A DNA stretch of 64,000 nucleotides from an uncultured Eubacteriales bacterium (GCA_934486705.1 CAKSQS010000005.1:1-64000); one strand, 5' to 3'; positions 16,262-26,139 are shown, counted from the first letter of the stretch. Made by a program: numbers and translations. The notes: generated from the letters alone by a model not told the origin.

Positions 16262-17169
16262 ATTACTTTATAAATCCAAAGGCGTTTTCCGCCGTTTTTA
16301 CAGTGCCCGCCGCCGTTGCGGACAAGCACTTAAAGCTTGCGCGCGGCGAGCATATAAAGGTGCTGCTTTATATTATGCGGAATATGTCGGAAAACCCGAA
16401 TAACGCCGAGATTGCCGCCGCTGCAGGGCTTTCGGAATACGAGGTTGAAGAAGCGCTGCTTTACTGGGCAGGCGCGGGAATACTTATGCCCGACGGACGG
16501 CCCGCCGAAAAAGCGGAAATTAAAGCCCCCGCCGTAAAGCAAAACGCAAAGCCCGACCGTGCCGACGTTGCGCGGCGCGGCGCAGAGGATGAAAAAATAC
16601 GTTACCTGCTTACCGAAACGCAAATGAAATTCGGCAGAAATTTAAAATCAAACGAAAGCTCTACCCTTGTATGGCTTTATGACGATTTAGGGCTGGATGT
16701 TTCGCTTATACTTATGATTGTGCAGTATGCCGCAGCGCATGGCAAGGCGCGCATAGGCTTTATAGAATCCACCGCGACCGACTGGGTAAACCGAGGGATC
16801 GGCACAATAGCCGCCGCCGATAAAGAGCTTAACCAAATGGCTATGAGCGAGCAGGCGTGGGGCATAGTTTGCTCCGCTTTCGGGCTTGAAAAGCGAAAAC
16901 CGAGCAAAAACGAATTAAAGCTTTCGTTTATGTGGGTGAGTGATTGGAAAATATCCCGCGAAATGCTTACTGCGGCATATAACGCCTGTGTGGACGCAAT
17001 ATCAAAATTCGATATGAAATACGTTTCCAAAATAATAGAGGGTTGGCACGAAAAGGGTTACCAAAAGCCTGCCGATATTGAGGAAAAGAAAAACAGCGGC
17101 GCGGAAAAGGAAAGCTTTGCCGCGTATGATATAGACCTGTTTGAAAAAATGCTTAACAGCGATGATTGA
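16258..17169 (+). CDS. DnaD domain protein
   Basis: 303 residues. An N-terminal winged-helix-like region (about 1-85; AEIAAAAGLSEYEVEEALLYW, split as EIAAAAGLSE and EVEEALLYW) is followed by a charged linker and two DnaD/DnaB-like modules. The second ends in KYVSKIIEGWHEKGY, a YxxxIxxxW hallmark of the family. DnaD-type proteins remodel DNA during primosome assembly. It is translationally coupled to the PII-like gene (ATGA overlap) and is followed by the helicase-loader gene, which supports a replication role. Confidence 0.88.
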   Translation: MNYFINPKAFSAVFTVPAAVADKHLKLARGEHIKVLLYIMRNMSENPNNAEIAAAAGLSEYEVEEALLYWAGAGILMPDGRPAEKAEIKAPAVKQNAKPDRADVARRGAEDEKIRYLLTETQMKFGRNLKSNESSTLVWLYDDLGLDVSLILMIVQYAAAHGKARIGFIESTATDWVNRGIGTIAAADKELNQMAMSEQAWGIVCSAFGLEKRKPSKNELKLSFMWVSDWKISREMLTAAYNACVDAISKFDMKYVSKIIEGWHEKGYQKPADIEEKKNSGAEKESFAAYDIDLFEKMLNSDD

Positions 17170-17181
17170 GGGTGATACAGA

Positions 17182-18144
17182 GTGATTATTAAAGAGGATG
17201 TTTACAAAAAAGCGTTTGAGGCAAAGAAAAACGCCCTTAAAGAAAAAAAGGCACTGCGGGACGCGGCTATTGCGGCGGCTTATAACGCAGAGCCGCGGCT
17301 TACCGAAATTGACCGCTTTTTATCGGCTATAGGTGCGTCACTCGCTATTGCCGCGCTGTCGGGCGGGGACGTTACCGACCTTAAAAAGCGCTCGGACGCA
17401 CTCTCGCGCGAGAAAAAGGTGCTGCTTGATAAATTCGGGGTGCGGGATATAAAGTACGATTGCCCCATATGCTCCGACACGGGCTATGCCGACGGTAAAA
17501 TATGCGATTGCGTAAAGCACCTTGTAGCGGCGTTTATTGCCGAAGAAATGAGCGAGGAAATGCCGCTCGGCACATCCCGCTTTGATAATTTCGACCTTAA
17601 ATATTATCCCGATAAGGATACAAAAGAGGGCAACCCCCGCCGCAGAATGACGGCGATATTAAAGGTCTGCCGCGAATATGCAATTAAATTCGACCCGAAA
17701 ACCTCGGGTAATCTTTTATTTATGGGCAGCGCGGGGCTCGGCAAGACCCACCTTACGCTCGCTGTTGCGGGAGCGGTTATAGAAAAGGGCTATATACCTA
17801 TTTACGGTGCGGCGGAAAATCTTTTTTCGCAAATAGAAAAGGAAAAATTCACGGGTGAAAGCCGCGGCGCGTACGACGCTATGATAAAAAGCGACCTGCT
17901 TGTAATAGACGATTTAGGCGCGGAAATGGCTACGTCCTTTACAAAATCGGCACTATATAACCTTGTAAACACACGCCTGCTTGCAAACAAACCCACCGTA
18001 ATAAACACCAACCTTACAATGAAAGAGATAGAGGCGCGCTATACGCCGAGAATATCCTCGCGGCTTATAGGCAGCTTTGAAGCGTATAAATTTATAGGCC
18101 CGGATATACGGCAGCAAAAGGCTGTTGAAAAGATGGGGAAATAA
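17182..18144 (+). CDS. DnaC/DnaI-type helicase loader ATPase
   Basis: 320 residues. An N-terminal coiled-coil helicase-binding part and a small zinc-binding patch (CPICSDTGYADGKICDC) lead into an AAA+ domain. Walker A is GSAGLGKTH near residue 183, Walker B LLVIDDLGAE near 240, and an arginine-containing RISSRL follows. It loads the replicative helicase together with DnaD. The start is GTG at 17182, 7 nt after GAGGGTG. The pairing with dnaD on the same transcript is typical of Firmicutes. Confidence 0.9.
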   Translation: MIIKEDVYKKAFEAKKNALKEKKALRDAAIAAAYNAEPRLTEIDRFLSAIGASLAIAALSGGDVTDLKKRSDALSREKKVLLDKFGVRDIKYDCPICSDTGYADGKICDCVKHLVAAFIAEEMSEEMPLGTSRFDNFDLKYYPDKDTKEGNPRRRMTAILKVCREYAIKFDPKTSGNLLFMGSAGLGKTHLTLAVAGAVIEKGYIPIYGAAENLFSQIEKEKFTGESRGAYDAMIKSDLLVIDDLGAEMATSFTKSALYNLVNTRLLANKPTVINTNLTMKEIEARYTPRISSRLIGSFEAYKFIGPDIRQQKAVEKMGK

Positions 18145-18157
18145 GGAGTAATAACTT

Positions 18158-20026
18158 TTGGGTATAAAAAAATATGCCGCAGGGGAATATGACGTTGCGG
18201 TTATAGGCGGGGGTCACGCAGGAATTGAGGCGGCTCTCGCGGCGGCTCGGCTCGGCTGCAAAGCAATTATGTTTACAATAAGCGTTGACTGGATTGGCAA
18301 TATGCCCTGTAACCCCTCAATAGGCGGCACGGCAAAGGGTCACCTTGTAAGGGAGATTGACGCGCTGGGCGGCGAAATGGGCAGGGCGGCGGATAAAAAC
18401 ACGCTGCAAAGCCGTATGCTGAACCGCGGCAAAGGTCCTGCGGTGCATTCTTTGCGCGCGCAAATTGACCGCCGCGCTTACAGCGGTTATATGAAACACA
18501 CGGTAGAATTACAGGAAAATCTTGACGTTAAGCAATGCGAGATAACCGATATATATTCAGATAACGGCATATGGCACTGCATAACAAAGTTAGGCGCGGA
18601 TTTTTCCTGCCGCACGGTAGTGCTTGCAACGGGAACATTTCTTGCGGGCAGGGTATATGTGGGCGAAGTGAACTATCCGTCAGGTCCGGACGGCAATTTT
18701 CCCGCTACCGATTTAAGCCTTGCGCTTAAAAAATTGGGTTTGCCGCTGCGCCGCTTTAAAACGGGAACGCCCGCGCGCGTGCTTAAAAGCAGCATAGATT
18801 TTTCAAATACAGAGGTGCAAGAGGGCGATGAAACGGTTACGCCATTCAGCTTTTCAACCGATACCCCGCCCGAAAACAGCGTTGTTTGCCATATGGCATA
18901 CACAAACGATGAAACAAAGCGGGTAATACTTGAAAATATTAACCGCTCGCCGCTGTATGCGGGCGTTATTGAGGGGGTAGGCCCGCGCTACTGCCCGAGC
19001 ATTGAGGATAAAATCGTTCGCTTTGCGGATAAAAAGCGCCACCAATTTTTCATTGAGCCGTGCGGCGCTGAAACCGAGGAAATGTATTTGCAGGGAATGT
19101 CTTCATCATTGCCCGAAGAGGTGCAGACGGCGTTTTACAAGACTATACCCTGCCTTAAAAACGTTAAAATAATACGCAACGCCTACGCTATTGAGTACGA
19201 TTGCATAGACCCGCTTGCAATGCGCGCAACTCTTGAAATGAAAAATTATCCCGGGCTTTACGGCGCGGGGCAGTTTAACGGCTCTTCGGGGTATGAAGAG
19301 GCGGCGGCGCAGGGGCTTGTTGCGGGAATAAACGCGGCGTTAAAGGTTAAAGGGGAAGAGCCGCTTGTGCTTTCCCGCGCTTCATCTTATATAGGAACGC
19401 TGATAGATGACCTTGTAACCAAGGGCTGCTCCGACCCCTACCGTATGATGACCTCGCGCAGCGAATACAGGCTGCTTTTGCGGCAGGATAACGCCGACGA
19501 GCGCCTTATGCCGATAGGGCACAAATTGGGACTTGTAGACGACGGCGTATATTCGGCATTTTTAAAGCGCGAAGAGCAAAAAACGGCGGAAATCACGCGC
19601 TTAAACACAGTATTTTTAGCACCCGGCGAAGAAATAAACGCGCTGCTTGAAAATGCGGGCACTGCGCCGCTTACTACGGGCATACGTCTGTCCGAGCTGA
19701 TAAAGCGCCCGCAGATAAGCTATGATATGTTAGCCCCGTTTGATAAGGAAAGACCGTCTCTTTCACGCAGCGTGCGTGAAAAGGTTGAGGTGGAAATAAA
19801 GTACGAGGGCTACATAGCGCGGCAAAAGGCGCAGGTAAACGAAATGCTGCGGCTTGAGGGTAAGAAAATTCCCGAAAATATAGATTATAACGACGTTTAC
19901 GGCTTGAGGCTTGAGGCAAGAGAAAAGCTTGATAAGGTGCGCCCGACGGATATAGGTCAGGCTTCCCGCATTTCGGGGGTAAGCCCTGCGGACGTTTCGG
20001 TGCTGCTTATATATCTTTCAAAATAA
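18158..20026 (+). CDS. mnmG: tRNA uridine-5-carboxymethylaminomethyl modification enzyme MnmG
   Basis: 622 residues, normal for MnmG (GidA). With MnmE it installs cmnm5 at wobble U34 of tRNAs using FAD, methylene-THF and glycine. Seen are the FAD motif VIGGGHAGIEAALAAARLG (19 residues), the PCNPSIGGTAKGHL signature, GTPARV, and the C-terminal helical SGVSPADVSVLL. The start is a TTG at 18158, 9 nt after AAGGAG. It is unusual in not being next to mnmE or rsmG, and instead follows the helicase loader. Confidence 0.97.
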   Translation: MGIKKYAAGEYDVAVIGGGHAGIEAALAAARLGCKAIMFTISVDWIGNMPCNPSIGGTAKGHLVREIDALGGEMGRAADKNTLQSRMLNRGKGPAVHSLRAQIDRRAYSGYMKHTVELQENLDVKQCEITDIYSDNGIWHCITKLGADFSCRTVVLATGTFLAGRVYVGEVNYPSGPDGNFPATDLSLALKKLGLPLRRFKTGTPARVLKSSIDFSNTEVQEGDETVTPFSFSTDTPPENSVVCHMAYTNDETKRVILENINRSPLYAGVIEGVGPRYCPSIEDKIVRFADKKRHQFFIEPCGAETEEMYLQGMSSSLPEEVQTAFYKTIPCLKNVKIIRNAYAIEYDCIDPLAMRATLEMKNYPGLYGAGQFNGSSGYEEAAAQGLVAGINAALKVKGEEPLVLSRASSYIGTLIDDLVTKGCSDPYRMMTSRSEYRLLLRQDNADERLMPIGHKLGLVDDGVYSAFLKREEQKTAEITRLNTVFLAPGEEINALLENAGTAPLTTGIRLSELIKRPQISYDMLAPFDKERPSLSRSVREKVEVEIKYEGYIARQKAQVNEMLRLEGKKIPENIDYNDVYGLRLEAREKLDKVRPTDIGQASRISGVSPADVSVLLIYLSK

Positions 20027-20039
20027 GGGGTTTTAATTT

Positions 20040-20693
20040 ATGCTGAAAAAGGGTAAACTTTATATAATAGGGGATAGCTACTCAACCTTTGAGGGCTGCA
20101 TACCCGAGGGCTTTGCCGCATGGTATTATTCGGGCGGGACTGACGCTACCGACGTTACCGAAAAAACCGAAACATGGTGGCATATGTTAATAAGCAAAAC
20201 GGGTATGCCGCTGCTTTTAAACAACAGCTGGTCGGGCACTACAATATGCAATACCACTTATGACGGCGCGTATTGCCCCGATACCTCGTTTATAGGCAGA
20301 TTTGATAAGGCGGCGGCGGAGCTTGCGAAAAATCCGCCCGAGGTGCTCATTATTTTCGGCGGCACAAACGACAGCTGGTCGGGCGCGCCTGTGGGAAAAC
20401 TGCAGTGGGAAGACTGGACAGACGAGGATTTGAAAAAGGTGCTGCCCGCGTTTTGCTATTTGCTTTGCAGGGTGAAAAAAGTGCTGCCGAAAACGCAGAC
20501 GGCGGTAATAATAAACACCGAGTTAAACCCTGAAATTGAAAGCGGACTGGCAGCCGCCTGCGAAAAGCAGGGAACGGAATATATTAAGCTTGAAAATATA
20601 AGCAAGCAGAACGGTCACCCCGATAAAGAGGGTATGAAGCAGATATGCAGTCAGGTTTTAAAGCATTTTTATAAAAAGGAAGAATTGATATGA
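20040..20693 (+). CDS. SGNH/GDSL hydrolase family protein
   Basis: 217 residues with the SGNH blocks: IIGDSYSTFEG (block I, nucleophile Ser), NSWSGT (Gly block), FGGTNDSW (block III Asn) and HPDKEG (block V, Asp-His). There is no signal peptide, so it is probably cytoplasmic. Such enzymes remove acyl groups from sugars or lipids. It overlaps the next gene, a GH43-like enzyme, by 4 nt (ATGA), which suggests the pair handles an acetylated glycan fragment. Confidence 0.85.
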   Translation: MLKKGKLYIIGDSYSTFEGCIPEGFAAWYYSGGTDATDVTEKTETWWHMLISKTGMPLLLNNSWSGTTICNTTYDGAYCPDTSFIGRFDKAAAELAKNPPEVLIIFGGTNDSWSGAPVGKLQWEDWTDEDLKKVLPAFCYLLCRVKKVLPKTQTAVIINTELNPEIESGLAAACEKQGTEYIKLENISKQNGHPDKEGMKQICSQVLKHFYKKEELI

Positions 20694-21544
20694 AGCTTTC
20701 GGAAATACATATACGCGACCCGTTTATTCTGCCGTTTGAGGGGAAGTATTACCTATTCGGCTCGCCGGGTAAATATGCCTGGCAGGGGGCGGAGGGCTTT
20801 TGGTGTCATATATCCGAAGACCTAAAAAACTGGTCTGAGCCGATAAAGTGCTTTGATATTCCCGAGGGCTTTTGGGCAACCGATAATTTCTGGGCGCCCG
20901 AGGTGCATTATTATAACGGGCGGTTTTATATGTTTGCATCCTTTATTGCAAAAGGTCATATGCGCGCGGTTCAGGTATTGGCATCCGATAAACCCGAAGG
21001 ACCTTATGAAATTTGGAGCTGCCCGCTTACACCCAATGACTGGATGTGCCTTGACGGAACGCTTTATACGGAAAACGGAGTGCCTTATATGATATTCTGC
21101 CACGAATGGGCGCAGATCACGGACGGCGAAATGTGTATGCTAAGACTTTCGGATGATTTAAAAAATCCTGTAGGACAGCCCAAGGTGCTTTTTAAAGCGT
21201 CAGAGCCTGAGTGGGCGTCTTCGAAAAAACACGGCGGCTTTATTACCGACGGTCCGTTTCTTCATAAATGCGCAGACGGAAGACTGATAATGATATGGTC
21301 AAGCTTTGATGAAAACGGCTATGTTGAGGCGGTGACTTACTCTAAGGACGGCACGGTAAACGGAGAATGGGCACATTGCGAAAAAACAATGTCTGCCGTA
21401 AACGGCGGCCACGGAATGATATTTAAAAGCTTTGACGGGAAATTGAATTTTGTAATGCATTATCCGAACGAGCCTTACGGCGCGGAGAGAGCTAAAATAA
21501 CGGAGATTAAAGAAATCTCTGAAGAGCCGTATCTTTGCGTATAA
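20690..21544 (+). CDS. Glycoside hydrolase family 43-like protein
   Basis: 284 residues forming a five-bladed beta-propeller pattern: HIRDPFILPFEGKYYLFGS (19 residues, catalytic base Asp in RDPFI), FWAPEVHYYNGRFYMF, CLDGTLYTENGVPYMI (second Asp) and TDGPFLHKCADGRL. These are the landmarks of GH43-type arabinosidases and xylosidases. No signal peptide is present, so it would act on imported oligosaccharides. Substrate cannot be fixed. It is co-transcribed with the SGNH hydrolase. Confidence 0.83.
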   Translation: MKLSEIHIRDPFILPFEGKYYLFGSPGKYAWQGAEGFWCHISEDLKNWSEPIKCFDIPEGFWATDNFWAPEVHYYNGRFYMFASFIAKGHMRAVQVLASDKPEGPYEIWSCPLTPNDWMCLDGTLYTENGVPYMIFCHEWAQITDGEMCMLRLSDDLKNPVGQPKVLFKASEPEWASSKKHGGFITDGPFLHKCADGRLIMIWSSFDENGYVEAVTYSKDGTVNGEWAHCEKTMSAVNGGHGMIFKSFDGKLNFVMHYPNEPYGAERAKITEIKEISEEPYLCV

Positions 21545-21593
21545 TAATTATTTAAAAATGCACATTATTTATAAGGCATTAAAGGAGTAATAT

Positions 21594-23315
21594 ATGTTAA
21601 AGCTTTTGCGCCTTTTAAAAAATTATGAAAAAGAATGTATATTAGGACCGCTCATTAAGCTGATAGAGGTTATTTTTGAGCTTACCGTGCCGCTTGTCGT
21701 TGCGAAAATAATCGATAACGGCATAACGGCGGGGGATAAGCCCTATATTTTAAAAATGTGCGGCGTGCTGGCGCTTTTTGCGGTCGGCGGGCTTTTATGC
21801 GCAATTGTGGCACAGTATTTTTCGGCAAAGGCGGCGGTGGGCTTTGCAACCGATATTCGCAGTAAGCTCTTTTCGCATATAGAAAAGCTTTCGTTTTCGC
21901 AGCTTGACTCGCTCGGCGCGTCAACCCTTATAACCAGGCTCACGGGGGATATTAACCAGGTGCAGACGGGTACAAACCTTACTCTGCGCCTTGTTTTGCG
22001 TTCGCCGTTTGTGGTTTTCGGCGCGGTTATAATGGCGTTTACCGTAGATCCCGGCTCGGCGGTGGTATTCACGGTTGCCGTGCCTGTGCTGGCGGCGGTT
22101 GTGTTTGCGGTAATGCTTGTTTGTATTCCGCTTTATAAAAAGGTGCAGCAGCGGTTGGACGGTCTGCTCGGAAAAACGCGCGAAAACCTGCTCGGCACGC
22201 GCGTTATAAGGGCTTTTTGCAAGGAAAATGAGGAAATCTCCGATTTTAACGCTAAAAACGAGCTTTTGAACAATATGCAAATAAAGGTCGGCAAAATATC
22301 GGCGATTATGAATCCTGCAACCTTTGCGCTGGTAAATTTTGCGGTTATTGCGCTTATATACACGGGCGCTTTGCGCGTGGGCTCGGGCAAAATGAGCAGC
22401 GGCGACGTGGTAGCGCAGTATAACTATATGTCGCAAATTTTAATTGAGCTTATAAAGCTTGCAAGCCTTATTATCAGCGTTACAAAATCGGTAGCCTGCG
22501 GCAACCGTATTCAGGCGGTGCTGGATATTAAGCCCGAAATGCAATCGGGCACTGTGACTGACGGCGAAAAGCAGGACTGCTCGGTTGAGTTTAAAAACGC
22601 TACACTTTCCTACGGCAGCGGCGAAAGCGCGCTTGACAGTATAAATTTAAAGCTTGAGCGCGGCAAGACCTACGGAATAATAGGGTCAACGGGTTCGGGA
22701 AAAACCTCGCTTATAAACCTTATTTCGAGGTTTTATGATGTGACGGACGGCAGCGTTTTGGTAGACGGGCAGGACGTAAGAGATTACGATATAAACGCTC
22801 TGCGCGCAAAAATAGGCGTTGTGCCGCAGAAAAAGGTGCTTTTTAAGGGCACTGTAAGAGATAATATTTTAATGGGCAACGAAAACGCGACCGACGAGGA
22901 AATCTGGCAGGCGCTGACAGCCGCACAGGCAAAAAATATGATTGAAGAAAAGCAAGGTCGGCTTGATTACGAGCTTGAGCAGGACGGCAGAAATCTATCG
23001 GGCGGGCAAAAGCAAAGGCTTACCATTGCGCGCGCACTTGTGCGCCGCCCCGAAATTTTAATACTTGATGATGCTTCAAGCGCCCTTGACTACGCAACAA
23101 GCGCCGCTTTGGATACGGCGCTGCGATCGCTTGAGTTTAAACCTACCGTAATAACCGTTTCGCAGCGCGTTTCGGCTATCAGGGGAGCCGATATGATAAT
23201 AGTGCTTGACGAAGGGCATATAGCGGGCACGGGCACTGATAAAGAATTGAGAGAAAATTGCGAGGTATATAGGGAAATATGCGCGTCCCAGCCTGACGGG
23301 GAGGAAGAGCAATGA
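21594..23315 (+). CDS. ABC exporter half-transporter with degenerate ATP site
   Basis: 573 residues: six membrane helices (about 1-310), then an ATPase domain. Walker A is GSTGSGKTS, the signature LSGGQKQR is canonical, but Walker B reads ILILDDASSALD, with Asp in place of the catalytic Glu. The H-loop histidine is Gln (TVSQRVSAI). These are the substitutions seen in the TM287-type subunit of heterodimeric exporters. It overlaps the partner gene by 4 nt. The substrate is unknown. Confidence 0.92.
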   Translation: MLKLLRLLKNYEKECILGPLIKLIEVIFELTVPLVVAKIIDNGITAGDKPYILKMCGVLALFAVGGLLCAIVAQYFSAKAAVGFATDIRSKLFSHIEKLSFSQLDSLGASTLITRLTGDINQVQTGTNLTLRLVLRSPFVVFGAVIMAFTVDPGSAVVFTVAVPVLAAVVFAVMLVCIPLYKKVQQRLDGLLGKTRENLLGTRVIRAFCKENEEISDFNAKNELLNNMQIKVGKISAIMNPATFALVNFAVIALIYTGALRVGSGKMSSGDVVAQYNYMSQILIELIKLASLIISVTKSVACGNRIQAVLDIKPEMQSGTVTDGEKQDCSVEFKNATLSYGSGESALDSINLKLERGKTYGIIGSTGSGKTSLINLISRFYDVTDGSVLVDGQDVRDYDINALRAKIGVVPQKKVLFKGTVRDNILMGNENATDEEIWQALTAAQAKNMIEEKQGRLDYELEQDGRNLSGGQKQRLTIARALVRRPEILILDDASSALDYATSAALDTALRSLEFKPTVITVSQRVSAIRGADMIIVLDEGHIAGTGTDKELRENCEVYREICASQPDGEEEQ

Positions 23316-25045
23316 AAAACAGATCTGTTCTAATGCGGGTTGTATCGGATATAGGGCGGTCAAGAGCGCTTATAGCGGTTTCGCTGCTACTTTCTGCCGC
23401 AAGCGTGGTGTTTAACCTTTATATTCCCGTGCTGGCGGGCAACGCGATAGACGGTATGACGGGCGGCAAGGTAGATATGGCAGTAATTACGCCCGCACTT
23501 GTGAAAATTTTCATCTGCGCGGCGGCGGGAGGCATTTTGCAGTGGATAATGAGTATTATTAACAACAAAATTGCTTACGATACCGTTAAAAACATTCGCA
23601 GCCGCGCGTTCAGCCATATACAAAGGCTGCCCGTGGCGTATATCGACAGCCACCCCTACGGCGATATTGTAAGCCGCGTTATAGCCGACGCCGAGCAATT
23701 TGCCGACGGGCTGATTTTAGGCTTTTCGCAGCTTTTTATGGGCGTTATAACAATAGCCGTAACGCTGATATTTATGCTGACGATTTCCCCCGTAATAACC
23801 CTTATTGTGGTGGTGCTCACTCCGATTTCGCTTTTTACCGCGCGGTATATTGCTAAAAGCACCTATGATATGTTTAAAAAGCAGAGCGAGACACGCGGCG
23901 AGCAGACCGCGCTTATAAACGAAATGATTCAGAACCAAAAAACCGTTCAGGCGTTTTCCTATGAAAAAAGGGCGAACGACAGGTTCGGCGAGGTAAACGA
24001 GCGGCTAAGAAAATATTCGCTGCGCGCGGTGTTCTTTTCATCCCTCACCAACCCCACAACGCGGTTTATAAATAACCTTATTTATGCAGCGGTGGGGCTT
24101 TCGGGCGGATTTTTCGCAATAAAGGGTATGCTCACGGTAGGCGGATTTGCAAGCTTTTTAGCCTATTCAAACCAGTATACAAAGCCGTTTAACGAAATAT
24201 CGGGCGTTGTAACCGAGCTGCAAAACGCCCTTGCCTGCGCCGCACGGCTTTTTGAGCTGATTGATGAAACGCCGGAAATTTCGGACGATGGCAGCGCAGA
24301 GCTTGAAAACCCGCGCGGTGACGTTTCGTTCAATGATGTTGCCTTCTCTTATAATAAAGATAAAAAATTCATAAGCGGCTTTAATTTTTCTGCCCCTGCG
24401 GGCAAAAAAATAGCCGTGGTAGGTCCTACGGGGTGCGGCAAAACCACGCTTATAAATCTGCTTTTAAGGTTTTACGATGTTGACGGCGGCTCAATCACCG
24501 TGGACGGAACGGACATAAGAGACATTACCCGCCGCAGTCTGCGCGAGCATTTCGGAATGGTTTTGCAGGATACCTGGATTAAAAACGGCACGGTGCGGGA
24601 AAACATTGCTTTCGGCAAGGCAGACGCAACCGACGAGGAAATAACAGCCGCGGCAAAGGCGGCGCGCGCGCACGGGTTTATTAAAAGGCTTGAAAAGGGT
24701 TACGATACCGTTATTGCGGACGACGGACTATCCGAGGGCGAACGCCAGCTTTTGTGCATAGCGCGCGTAATGCTTTTAAAGCCGCCCATGCTCATACTTG
24801 ACGAGGCGACATCTTCAATAGATACCCGCACCGAAATAAAGGTGCAGGACGCTTTCACGCGGCTTTTGGAGGGCAGAACCTCGTTTGTGGTGGCGCACAG
24901 GCTTTCAACCATACGCGATGCCGACTGCATACTCGTTATGAAGGACGGCAGGGTTTACGAGCAGGGCAAGCATGAGGAGCTGCTCAAAAAGAACGGTTTT
25001 TACGCGGAATTATATAACAGCCAGTTTGCGCATAAAAATATATAG
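23312..25045 (+). CDS. ABC exporter half-transporter, catalytic partner
   Basis: 577 residues with six membrane helices and an ATPase domain. Walker A is GPTGCGKTT, Walker B LILDEATSSIDTRTE has the catalytic Glu, and the H-loop VVAHRLSTI is intact. The signature is LSEGERQLL instead of LSGGQ, as in TM288-type subunits. With the 21594 gene product it therefore forms one competent and one degenerate ATP site. The overlap of start and stop codons supports one-to-one synthesis. Confidence 0.92.
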   Translation: MKNRSVLMRVVSDIGRSRALIAVSLLLSAASVVFNLYIPVLAGNAIDGMTGGKVDMAVITPALVKIFICAAAGGILQWIMSIINNKIAYDTVKNIRSRAFSHIQRLPVAYIDSHPYGDIVSRVIADAEQFADGLILGFSQLFMGVITIAVTLIFMLTISPVITLIVVVLTPISLFTARYIAKSTYDMFKKQSETRGEQTALINEMIQNQKTVQAFSYEKRANDRFGEVNERLRKYSLRAVFFSSLTNPTTRFINNLIYAAVGLSGGFFAIKGMLTVGGFASFLAYSNQYTKPFNEISGVVTELQNALACAARLFELIDETPEISDDGSAELENPRGDVSFNDVAFSYNKDKKFISGFNFSAPAGKKIAVVGPTGCGKTTLINLLLRFYDVDGGSITVDGTDIRDITRRSLREHFGMVLQDTWIKNGTVRENIAFGKADATDEEITAAAKAARAHGFIKRLEKGYDTVIADDGLSEGERQLLCIARVMLLKPPMLILDEATSSIDTRTEIKVQDAFTRLLEGRTSFVVAHRLSTIRDADCILVMKDGRVYEQGKHEELLKKNGFYAELYNSQFAHKNI

Positions 25046-25069
25046 ACAGTGTTTTAAGGGGTTGAGGGA

Positions 25070-25681
25070 ATGAAAAAAACGAGAGTTCTTGTATTAAGTG
25101 CTCTTATAGCTTTGCTGCCTTGCGGCTGTACGACATACTGCTATGACGATACCGTAAGCGATATGAATATTATGTACGGCAGCTACTTTATGTTCTTTTT
25201 AAAATACAATCCCGACGGCGCGGCGGTATCCTATTATACATGGGACGGCGACCCCGAAAAAACCGATATAGTTATTCCCGAAAAATACGGCAGGCAAAAG
25301 ATAAAATGCCTCGGCGGTTATTGGGGCAAAGGTGCGCCTTCGCCGTTTTTTATAGATTGCGATTCTTATCTCGGTATAAAGAGCGATGTGGACGAAGAGG
25401 GAGAAAGTATGACCTTCTCAATGGACGCGTCAATGATCGAGCCGAGCACAAGGGTTATATATACCGATTTCACTATACATTTAAGCAAATATATCGAGAA
25501 GATATATGCCCGTGCGGACGTGACCGAATATACGGTTGGCGGCGAGAAAATTGCATATTGCCCGCGGGTGAGAATTATTTGCGATGAGGATAACAAGACC
25601 TTTTATTCAAAGGATGGGAAGCTTTATTACCGACAGGATGATACGCTTGTAGACGGTTTCTTCTACGGGGACGAACAGTAA
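25070..25681 (+). CDS. Putative lipoprotein of unknown function
   Basis: 203 residues. The N-terminus is a lipoprotein signal peptide (KK, hydrophobic core, then ALLPCGCTT with two possible lipobox cysteines at about 19 and 21). The rest is a soluble extracytoplasmic domain rich in Tyr and Asp with no family I recognise. SD-like GAGGGA lies just before the ATG. It follows the ABC exporter by 24 nt and may be part of the same transcript. Confidence 0.7.
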   Translation: MKKTRVLVLSALIALLPCGCTTYCYDDTVSDMNIMYGSYFMFFLKYNPDGAAVSYYTWDGDPEKTDIVIPEKYGRQKIKCLGGYWGKGAPSPFFIDCDSYLGIKSDVDEEGESMTFSMDASMIEPSTRVIYTDFTIHLSKYIEKIYARADVTEYTVGGEKIAYCPRVRIICDEDNKTFYSKDGKLYYRQDDTLVDGFFYGDEQ

Positions 25682-25715
25682 AAGCAATGTGCTTGCAGGT
25701 TCTCTTAATTTTTTC

Positions 25716-25744
25716 TTGACAAATAAAGGAGCTTGTGCTAAAAT
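25716..25744 (+). promoter_or_regulatory. Promoter of the rplU-prp-rpmA operon
   Basis: Consensus TTGACA (25716-25721), a 17-nt spacer, TAAAAT (25739-25744). This is one of the strongest promoters in the window, as expected for ribosomal protein genes. Confidence 0.88.
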
Positions 25745-25747
25745 GGT

Positions 25748-25831
25748 AAAGCCGCATATTGTGGGCTTTGTAAGCTGCGCTTTCGCGCACGCCTACCGTA
25801 GCGAGACTGGAATTTGGCAGGTGTAATAAAA
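25748..25831 (+). ncRNA. L21 leader (structured 5' UTR of rplU)
   Basis: About 80 nt of structured leader between the promoter and rplU. GCGC-tttc-GCGC forms a hairpin near 25777-25790, and ACGCCT pairs with AGGTGT just before the start codon. That helix includes the SD region. Position and shape match the autoregulatory L21 leader known from Firmicutes, where L21 protein is thought to bind. I did not check this against a covariance model. Confidence 0.65.
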
Positions 25832-26137
25832 ATGTATGCAATTATCGAAACAGGCGGAAAGCAGTACCGTGTTCAGACCGGCGACGTAATTTATGTTGAG
25901 AAGCTTAACGCCGCGGCTGATGAGGAGATCACCTTTGACAAGGTTGTTGCCGTTTGCAACAAGACATTAAAGGTTGGTAAGCCTTATGTAAAGGACGCTT
26001 TCGTTAAGGGTACCGTTCTTAAAAACGGCAAGGGTAAGAAAATAACCGTATTTACTTACAAGCCGAAGAAGAGCAGCTCCCGCAAGATGGGTCACAGACA
26101 GCCCTATACCAAGGTACAGATCGGCGAAATAGGCTGA
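25832..26137 (+). CDS. rplU: 50S ribosomal protein L21
   Basis: 101 residues, standard length. The start MYAIIETGGKQYRVQ and the C-terminal KKSSSRKMGHRQPYT are diagnostic. The start at 25832 is 8 nt after GGCAGGTG, and the in-frame codons upstream lie in the leader RNA. First gene of the L21-Prp-L27 operon. Confidence 0.97.
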   Translation: MYAIIETGGKQYRVQTGDVIYVEKLNAAADEEITFDKVVAVCNKTLKVGKPYVKDAFVKGTVLKNGKGKKITVFTYKPKKSSSRKMGHRQPYTKVQIGEIG

Positions 26138-26139
26138 TT

